Assembly: GCA_016186375.1 (NCBI GenBank)
Contig: JACPLS010000044.1
Coordinates: 1-10,244 of the forward strand
Source: Candidatus Pacearchaeota archaeon
GTDB taxonomy: Archaea > Nanobdellota > Nanobdellia > Pacearchaeales > GW2011-AR1
Direction: 5' to 3'
Length of the DNA stretch: 10,244 bases
Both the position numbers and the translations under genes were made by a program. Below are positions 7,049 to 10,244 of the stretch, in pieces (positions within the stretch are counted from its first letter, which is position 1; every line of letters starts with the position of its first letter). The notes below the pieces were generated by a model. That model was not told the origin of the DNA. It did not search any database and saw only the letters and a list, made by a program, of their open reading frames with translations.

Positions 7049-7069
7049 ACCGAACAAACTAATGAAACT

Positions 7070-7330
7070 ATGGAAACGATTATTTTTGAGGTAATTGATA
7101 AGACGGGGAGGAATTTGAGACTGACACAAAAACGCTGGACACATATAAGAGAAGAACATCCAGAAATTGTAGACCCAGAAGAATTAATAAAAGTTATCAC
7201 AAAACCAGACAAAATTCTGGCCAGCGATAGAGATGATTCTGTTGCATGGTATTTTCTGTATAGCAAACAAAGAAAAGAATACCTGAAAGTCTCCGCAAAA
7301 TACTTTACGACAATGAAGGAGACTATTTAG
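7070..7330 (+). CDS. PBECR-like nuclease (toxin-like), C-terminally truncated
   Basis: Residues 1-78 resemble the PBECR group of barnase/EndoU/colicin/RelE-like RNases: LRLTQKRWTHIREEHPEI with H25 and H30, EELIKVITKPDKILASDRD, AWYFLYSKQRKEYLKVSAKY with Y71 and K73. Such proteins usually continue with a Gly-rich turn and an ITAYF-like strand; here the frame instead runs into FTTMKETI and stops, because the DNA switches at AAAATACT (7297-7304) to a DUF2283 coding sequence in the -1 frame. The nuclease fold is therefore probably incomplete. The start is supported by the TATA box 25.5 bases upstream. Bases 7164-7304 are identical to 9718-9858 in E2. PBECR is my best family assignment; another RelE-like or DUF4258-like toxin group is possible. 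Confidence 0.65.
   Translation: METIIFEVIDKTGRNLRLTQKRWTHIREEHPEIVDPEELIKVITKPDKILASDRDDSVAWYFLYSKQRKEYLKVSAKYFTTMKETI
7164..7304 (+). repeat. 141-bp exact direct repeat, copy 1
   Basis: Every base of 7164-7304 matches 9718-9858. It covers most of the PBECR-like coding sequence, from just before IVDPEELI to KVSAKY. Differences begin one base beyond either end. Confidence 0.95.
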
Positions 7331-7515
7331 AAATACGATTCGGAGAACCAACAGAATCAACATATGAGAAAATTGGGCCAGACACTTTTGTAAGAATTGA
7401 TAAAAAGACAAAGGAAGTAAGAGGATACGCCGTCTACAATGTGCAAAAAGGTTCTGGAACTTCTATAGATGTGCAAATTCCAGTCACAATAATAAAAGCT
7501 CTCAAAAATAATTAG
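7297..7515 (+). pseudogene. DUF2283 gene lacking its start codon
   Basis: Frame 1 reads KILYDNEGDYLEIRFGEPTE then STYEKIGPDTFVRIDKKTKE and onward to ALKNN, ending at TAG 7513-7515. The YDxExDxLxIxF opening and the gVxIDkdtkEvxGY middle are typical of DUF2283 proteins, which are often neighbours of small RelE/DUF4258-like toxins and are regarded as candidate antitoxins. No ATG, GTG or TTG precedes KILYD in this frame after the TAG at 7261-7263, so the start was lost at the junction with the nuclease gene. A protein could be made only as a -1 frameshift fusion (slippage on the AAAA at 7297-7300) or from a non-standard start. A deletion through a shared AAAATACTT is the simpler reading. Confidence 0.65.
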
Positions 7516-7540
7516 TTTGTTCTAATAATTTGCGCTGGAA

Positions 7541-7620
7541 GTTAGGTCATATTCCGTCTTTTATGAGAAAAGTAATTCAGGATAAATAAAGGAATATGCC
7601 TTTTAGCGGAGATTAAGTGT
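7541..7620 (+). ncRNA. Candidate structured RNA in the E1 right block
   Basis: CATATTCC (7548-7555) pairs perfectly with GGAATATG (7591-7598), extended by AGG/CCT after one mismatch. An inner hairpin CTTTT-ATGAG-AAAAG (7558-7572) sits within. The flanking GTTAGGT and TTTTAGYGGAGATTAAGTG are constant in E2 while the stem bases differ yet still pair. It lies just downstream of the cargo gene, so it could be a 3' UTR element, an independent RNA, or a ssDNA hairpin used in movement. Confidence 0.4.
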
Positions 7621-7744
7621 CACGTATGTGCCAAAGTGCGAAAACGGAGCCTCGGGAGGGATAGTTTTCACAAAAAATTTGATATAGAATGTAATTGACA
7701 AGCAATTTGAGAAGTTGTGAGTGGGAGGGTAGAATTTGGCGCGC
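7541..7744 (+). repeat. Right conserved non-coding block of E1
   Basis: Begins GTTAGGT (7541-7547) and contains CCTTTTAGCGGAGATTAAGTG (7599-7619), both shared with E2 (10166-10244, cut by the window edge). A GC-rich part follows with a hairpin GAAAAC (7640-7645)/GTTTTC (7664-7669) enclosing CCT-CGGG-AGG. The block ends in the terminal repeat ATTTGGCGCGC shared with the solo end at 5776-5785. Confidence 0.65.
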
Positions 7745-7746
7745 TG

Positions 7747-8577
7747 TTATTTCTTACTTCTTTTTGTTCTAAAATAAAAAAATGCTCCAATTATTCCAAT
7801 AAAAAATAAAACTCCTCCAATCCAATTGCTTGATTTTTGAGATAAGTTAGCAATTGCATTGCCCGTAATGTTAGAAGAAACAAAAAATAGGCTATTTCCT
7901 AAAAAGATTAATATTAAAGTACTAACGGCCTTCTCTAGTTTGCCCTTTTTCACGAAGTTACTTCGAGATTTATTAATTGTGTAGCCTCCAGCAGGCAACA
8001 TTCTATGTTTAATATGATATTTTAGGGCAAAATTATCAAATGCATCACTTGCTTCTTTAGGATTATTATGTTCTAGTGCTGACATTATTTCATCCTCGTA
8101 TTTTGAAATATCTTCTTCGACAATCCCGTCATATTTAGAGGTGTTTTTAGTTTTTCTCATAACATGATAACCTAAAACCTTTCCAGTTTTAGGATCTCTT
8201 ACAGCAATAGTCATCGTTCTTATTCTGCTAACTTTTAAAAAACCTTCTAAATCTATGTAACCAGGCAATGCACTCATTTCTTTCGACTTTTCAAATTCTT
8301 CTCTTCCCATGCCTATGAGCGAGTATAGAAAACGGGATAAGAATGAATATTTTTGAACTTCTGAAGAATGCGTATGTATATGTGTTAAAGATCCATGAGC
8401 TACTTTTGCAATTTCTTCATGTTTTCTTCTAAGTGTCCGCGCTCTATTCTCAGTAGATCTATCATAATCCGTAAGATCTTCGGTTTCCATTCCAGGAAAA
8501 TTATAAAATATGTGCTCTTTAGCAGGTTCGGGAGAAGATTCTATTATCTCTACTGTTTTTCTTTTTTTCTTATGCAT
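7747..8577 (-). CDS. Unknown protein with two C-terminal membrane helices, 276 aa
   Basis: Residues 1-210 are cytoplasmic-like and basic; residues about 217-235 and 251-269 are two membrane helices separated by SSNITGNAIANLSQKSSNW, and the protein ends FRTKRSKK. The loop and second helix resemble C-terminal anchors of DPANN proteins. The central part has HIHTHSSE (H66, H68, H70) and, about 35 residues on, ALPGYIDLEGFLK (D109), then a strand pair TMTIAVRDPKTGKVLGYHVM. This recalls the HxH...S-x-x-D metal site of JAMM/JAB peptidases, but the serine position is glycine, so activity is doubtful and the resemblance is weak. The gene fills the segment between E1 and E2 on the opposite strand; its stop codon lies two bases outside the E1 end. 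No strong promoter was seen upstream. Confidence 0.68.
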   Translation of the reverse strand: MHKKKRKTVEIIESSPEPAKEHIFYNFPGMETEDLTDYDRSTENRARTLRRKHEEIAKVAHGSLTHIHTHSSEVQKYSFLSRFLYSLIGMGREEFEKSKEMSALPGYIDLEGFLKVSRIRTMTIAVRDPKTGKVLGYHVMRKTKNTSKYDGIVEEDISKYEDEIMSALEHNNPKEASDAFDNFALKYHIKHRMLPAGGYTINKSRSNFVKKGKLEKAVSTLILIFLGNSLFFVSSNITGNAIANLSQKSSNWIGGVLFFIGIIGAFFYFRTKRSKK

Positions 8578-8628
8578 ATTAATAAAAAGATTATCTGCCT
8601 TTTGATTATTTCCTTCTTAGTTTTTCGC

Positions 8629-8878
8629 GCGCGCTACAATTGGGTGGGAGAATAACTTTCTTTTTAAATGCTTGACAATTGTGTTTAAGCTGGATTATAT
8701 GTCGAACGGTGTATTTGTTTTTGAAAAGGTTTAAACGGAATGAGAAATCAATTATTTGGATTGCCTATTGTAATGTGTTTTGTCAACGATCTATCGAAAG
8801 GCAAGTGAGAGATTTCTTTTAATCGTTCAGGGTAAACGAGATTTTTGCATAAAAATTGAAAGCCCGAAAAATATAAAA
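8629..8878 (+). repeat. Left conserved non-coding block of E2
   Basis: Counterpart of 6803-7048: ACAATTGGGTGGG at 8636-8648, the 27-base identical segment at 8729-8755, hairpin CAATT/GATTG (8749-8763, one G-T pair), CGAAAGGCAAGT at 8795-8806 and GTTCAGG at 8825-8831 within hairpin TCGTT/AACGA. Between these anchors the two copies differ freely. Confidence 0.7.
8871..8878 (+). promoter_or_regulatory. TATA box at the inner edge of the E2 left block
   Basis: ATATAAAA is centred 26.5 bases before the ATG at 8901 and starts 46 bases after the GTTCAGG motif, exactly as in E1. Confidence 0.6.
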
Positions 8879-8900
8879 GGCACCTCGTTATAAGACTTCT

Positions 8901-9092
8901 ATGGAACAATCAATAGAAATAAAACAGTTGAGAAATGATGTAAATAACTTAAAAGAAGTAATTGAAAGAATGACAATGTTATTGAACAGAAAATTGATAA
9001 TTGAATTAAACGAAGAAGCTAAAAACATAGAATCTGGGCAGTTTTTGAGTGAGGAAGAGTTTGAAAGAAAACACAAAGTTAAAATTCATTAA
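8901..9092 (+). CDS. Antitoxin-like protein (archaeal RelB type), 63 aa
   Basis: The N-terminal half (SIEIKQLRNDVNNLKEVIER) is a heptad-patterned helix likely to dimerise. The C-terminal half (ELNEEAKNIESGQFLSEEEF) has the acidic 'I..G.F.SEEEF' pattern seen in archaeal antitoxins paired with RelE-like toxins, the part that normally wraps the toxin. No DNA-binding ribbon-helix-helix is obvious. The gene starts leaderless from the element promoter (TATA at 8871-8878). Its last 14 bases overlap the last 14 bases of the RelE-like gene on the opposite strand. Normally antitoxin and toxin share a strand, so this order is unusual. Assignment rests on pattern and neighbour. Confidence 0.65.
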   Translation: MEQSIEIKQLRNDVNNLKEVIERMTMLLNRKLIIELNEEAKNIESGQFLSEEEFERKHKVKIH

Positions 9093-9375
9093 TATCTTTA
9101 GAGTATCCTTTTCTTATGTATTCATCACATTCATCTTTATGCTTGGCAGATAATACCCATATCTCTTTTGTGTTTTCTTGAACAATATAGAAAACTCTGA
9201 AAACTTCCGCTCTAAATTCCCATAAGGCAGGATTAGTGTGAAAAAGTGGTTTTCCAATGCTTTCTGGATTTTCCTTTAATCTTTTTAACTTCTTAACAAT
9301 CTGTTCAGAAACAGACTTATCAATTTTCTCAAACTCTCTATCAAACTTCTTTCCAAATTTTAAAATGTAAGTCAT
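9079..9375 (-). CDS. RelE/ParE-superfamily toxin, 98 aa
   Basis: A full-length RelE-fold mRNA interferase-like protein: N-terminal strand TYILKFGKKFDREFEKIDK, two helices (SEQIVKKLKRLKENPESIGK), then LWEFRAEVFRVFYIVQENTK and EIWVLSAKHKDECDEYI, the usual antiparallel sheet and last helix. R55 and R60 sit at the basic positions common in the family; catalytic identity cannot be confirmed. Translation signals are strong: GAGGTGA lies four bases before the ATG, with a TATA-like ATATTAAA near 9408-9415. It faces the antitoxin-like gene and overlaps its 3' end, so it is not in an operon with it, and the two transcripts would be complementary at their 3' ends. Confidence 0.82.
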   Translation of the reverse strand: MTYILKFGKKFDREFEKIDKSVSEQIVKKLKRLKENPESIGKPLFHTNPALWEFRAEVFRVFYIVQENTKEIWVLSAKHKDECDEYIRKGYSKDINEF

Positions 9376-9415
9376 TTCTCACCTCAAATAAGATTGACTA
9401 ATGCTGCTTTAATAT
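9376..9415 (-). promoter_or_regulatory. TATA-like box and Shine-Dalgarno site of the RelE-like gene
   Basis: On the minus strand ATATTAAA (9408-9415) predicts a transcript start near 9386. GAGGTG (9380-9385) then stands four bases before the ATG at 9375, giving a short leader with a ribosome-binding site. Confidence 0.5.
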
Positions 9416-9428
9416 TTTTCGGAAGTGA

Positions 9429-9720
9429 TTAAAAAGCAAAAAGGCCAAAGGTCCAGATTATAAATTGTCCGAAAAAGAGATTAAAGAAATAATGTCTCTT
9501 CTTTATGATGATGCAACAATTTATGGTTTTGAAAATCCATTATGGAATTGTAAAATGGTTCAACAAATTATTTTAAAAAGAATAGGCAAAAAGATTCACA
9601 CAACAAATATTATGAGATTGTTTAAGAAATTAAACTTGTCTCCACAAAAACCCGAGAGGCTAGCCTCTCAGAGAAATGAAAAAGCAATAAGAAAATGGAA
9701 AAGAGAAGAATGGCCAAAAA
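9429..9720 (+). pseudogene. IS630-family transposase fragment
   Basis: The frame after TGA 9426-9428 reads LKSKKAKGPDYKLSEKEIKE and then YGFENPLWNCKMVQQIILKR, TNIMRLFKKLNLSPQKPERL and KAIRKWKREEWPKI. This is the second helix-turn-helix/linker region of IS630 (Tc1/mariner-like) transposases, whose hallmarks are YGF...LW, the RLLK-LG-SPQKPERRA-like segment and the WkreeWP motif just before the catalytic domain. The first DNA-binding helices are missing upstream and the whole DDE catalytic domain is missing downstream, where the frame runs into PBECR sequence. TTG at 9465 could start a 133-residue hybrid ending at TAA 9864-9866, but no promoter or ribosome-binding site supports it. It cannot be an active transposase. 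Confidence 0.75.
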
Positions 9721-9898
9721 TTGTAGACCCAGAAGAATTAATAAAAGTTATCACAAAACCAGACAAAATTCTGGCCAGCGATAGAGATGATTCTGTTGCA
9801 TGGTATTTTCTGTATAGCAAACAAAGAAAAGAATACCTGAAAGTCTCCGCAAAATACTATTCATAATATCATCACACTTTATGAGAGCAATACAATGA
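9716..9898 (+). pseudogene. PBECR-like nuclease fragment fused to the transposase remnant
   Basis: From KIVDPEELIK to KVSAKY this is identical to the E1 protein and in frame with the transposase fragment, replacing its catalytic domain; the hybrid ends YS then TAA (9864-9866). In another frame from 9860 the bases read FIISSHFMRAIQ then TGA (9896-9898), which looks like the normal C-terminal strand of this nuclease family. So a short loss (about 13 bases, leaving TA) just after SAKY probably removed a Gly-rich turn and shifted the frame. The old TGA overlaps the DUF2283 start as ATGA, a classic coupling between toxin and antitoxin genes. The N-terminal part with the two histidines is absent, so it is not functional. 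Confidence 0.6.
9718..9858 (+). repeat. 141-bp exact direct repeat, copy 2
   Basis: Identical to 7164-7304. The left junction lies in CCARAAATTG common to both surroundings; the right junction is AAAATACT. Confidence 0.95.
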
Positions 9899-10155
9899 AA
9901 AATCAAAAAACATTTGATGTATATTATGATGAATTGGGGGATTTCCTAGAGATATCCTTCGGTCTCCCACCAAAAACAGAATAGACAGAAGATTTAGAGG
10001 AAGGCATTTTTGTAACTAAAGATAGAGAAACACAAGAGGTTAAAAGCATAGGAATACTTAGTTTTAGAAAGAGAACAAAAGAAGTAATTTTGATGAGAGT
10101 TTTAAAACAGCTCGGGATGGCGATTCCACTAGAAATAAGTGTTCCTTCTAATTAA
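9895..10155 (+). pseudogene. DUF2283 gene interrupted by one TAG codon
   Basis: The frame reads MKNQKTFDVYYDELGDFLEI then SFGLPPKTE, a TAG at 9982-9984, then TEDLEEGIFVTKDRETQEVK and SIGILSF through to TAA at 10153-10155, 86 sense codons in all. Apart from the TAG the protein is a full DUF2283 with the usual YDELGDFLEI opening and the middle 'gIfvtkD..tqEvksIgIl' strand pair. TAT or TAC to TAG is a one-base change at a position where Y is plausible. It is related to but clearly different from the E1 copy. Its ATG overlaps the old stop of the PBECR gene (ATGA), indicating former translational coupling. Readthrough or a recoded amber cannot be excluded but has no support here. Confidence 0.72.
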
Positions 10156-10165
10156 TAATTTGAAA

Positions 10166-10244
10166 GTTAGGTTAAATCTCGTTTCGAACTCAAAGAACAA
10201 TTATGGAATAATTGAGATATTTACCTTTTAGTGGAGATTAAGTG
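10166..10244 (+). ncRNA. Candidate structured RNA in the E2 right block (cut by window edge)
   Basis: Counterpart of 7541-7620. GTTAGGT (10166-10172) is followed by TAAATCTC (10173-10180), which pairs with GAG-AT-ATTTA (10214-10223, two-base bulge). Inner hairpins are GTT-TCG-AAC (10181-10189) and AATTAT-GGA-ATAATT (10199-10213). The block then continues CCTTTTAGTGGAGATTAAG as in E1. Confidence 0.4.

Larger units (their letters stand above)
6802..7745 (+). mobile_element. Element E1: GCGCGC-ended repeat element with PBECR/DUF2283 cargo
   Basis: A complete member, about 944 bases, of the repeat family in this window. Its ends are imperfect inverted repeats: reading inward, the left is GCGCGCCACAATTG and the right is GCGCGCCAAATTCT, each followed by a G/C-strand-biased tract and AACTTC. 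The left 30 bases match E2 at 27 of 30 positions and the right 33 match the solo end E0 at 27 of 33. Between the ends lie a left non-coding block with a promoter (6803-7069), a truncated nuclease-like gene and a start-less DUF2283 frame (7070-7515), and a right non-coding block (7516-7744). It encodes no transposase, so if mobile it depends on a protein supplied elsewhere. Element boundaries are inferred from where similarity between copies stops. Confidence 0.6.
8626..10244 (+). mobile_element. Element E2: second GCGCGC-ended element (right end beyond window)
   Basis: Starts with CGCGCGCGCTACAATTG (8626-8642), matching the E1 left end over 30 bases with three differences, and carries the same left block, promoter position and start of the right block (10166-10244). 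The window ends before its right terminus. The cargo is larger and more mixed than in E1: an antitoxin-like gene, an inverted RelE-like gene, an IS630 transposase fragment fused to a PBECR fragment, and a DUF2283 gene with an amber codon. The shared ends with different cargo show that the ends are the conserved part of the family. Confidence 0.58.

Noticed and set aside
6803..7745. Group I or II intron, retron or OMEGA-type RNA for E1
   Set aside because: No intron core motifs, reverse transcriptase, homing nuclease or TnpB is present, and the ends are inverted repeats.
8395..8655. Plus-strand frame of 86 codons opposite the membrane-protein gene
   Set aside because: It is antisense to a longer, better-supported gene, has a low-complexity aromatic composition and no start signals.
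9982..9984. TAG as pyrrolysine in DUF2283
   Set aside because: No pyrrolysine machinery or family precedent is visible; a point mutation in a decaying element is simpler.
7541..10172. GTTAGGT as an integron attC core site (GTTRRRY)
   Set aside because: It fits the seven-base consensus in both right blocks, but no RYYYAAC partner with attC-like spacing and no integron integrase is visible.
5700..10244. CRISPR array made of the recurring repeats
   Set aside because: The repeats are long, few, irregularly spaced and in alternating orientation, with genes between them and no cas genes.

Overview
This AT-rich window most likely comes from a DPANN archaeon of the Woesearchaeota/Pacearchaeota type. 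The evidence is archaeal TATA boxes sitting 24-27 bases before start codons (mostly leaderless genes), signal-peptide plus C-terminal-anchor surface proteins with DPANN-style tails, a staphylococcal-nuclease/lamin-tail protein, and RelE/DUF2283/PBECR-type small genes. The lineage is inferred; no rRNA or tRNA gene was found to confirm it.

Left part (1-5650) is ordinary chromosome. It holds the 3' end of a gene (1-117), a 353-base non-coding gap, a small unknown gene (471-722) and a membrane-anchored secreted protein with a six-cysteine motif (763-2049). Then come five minus-strand genes: an unknown 288-residue protein (2097-2963), a 168-residue lysine-tailed protein (3041-3547), and a compact overlapping operon read from 5644 down to 3591. 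That operon encodes a YbaK/ProX-type aminoacyl-tRNA deacylase, an anchored SNase-LTD nuclease and an anchored surface protein.

Right part (about 5650-10244) is an accessory island of alternating modules. A repeat family with GCGCGC-bearing inverted ends appears three times: a solo right end (about 5700-5786), a complete element (6802-7745, here E1), and a second element running off the window (from 8626, here E2). Single unrelated genes sit between them (5884-6717 on plus; 7747-8577 on minus). Each element has a left non-coding block of about 265-275 bases ending in a TATA box and leaderless start, small toxin-antitoxin-like cargo, and a right non-coding block. The left blocks keep fixed internal spacing. 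The right blocks keep a stem whose sequence differs between copies but whose pairing is preserved, which suggests structured RNA or ssDNA.

The cargo is mosaic and decaying. E1 has a PBECR-like nuclease gene joined out of frame to a start-less DUF2283 gene. E2 has an antitoxin-like gene converging on a RelE-like toxin, an IS630-family transposase fragment fused to a PBECR fragment through a 141-base segment identical to E1, and a DUF2283 gene with one in-frame TAG. No intact transposase or recombinase that could move the elements is visible here. The most interesting point is this TIR-bounded family with large conserved non-coding ends carrying toxin-antitoxin cargo. Its mechanism of movement is unknown from this sequence.
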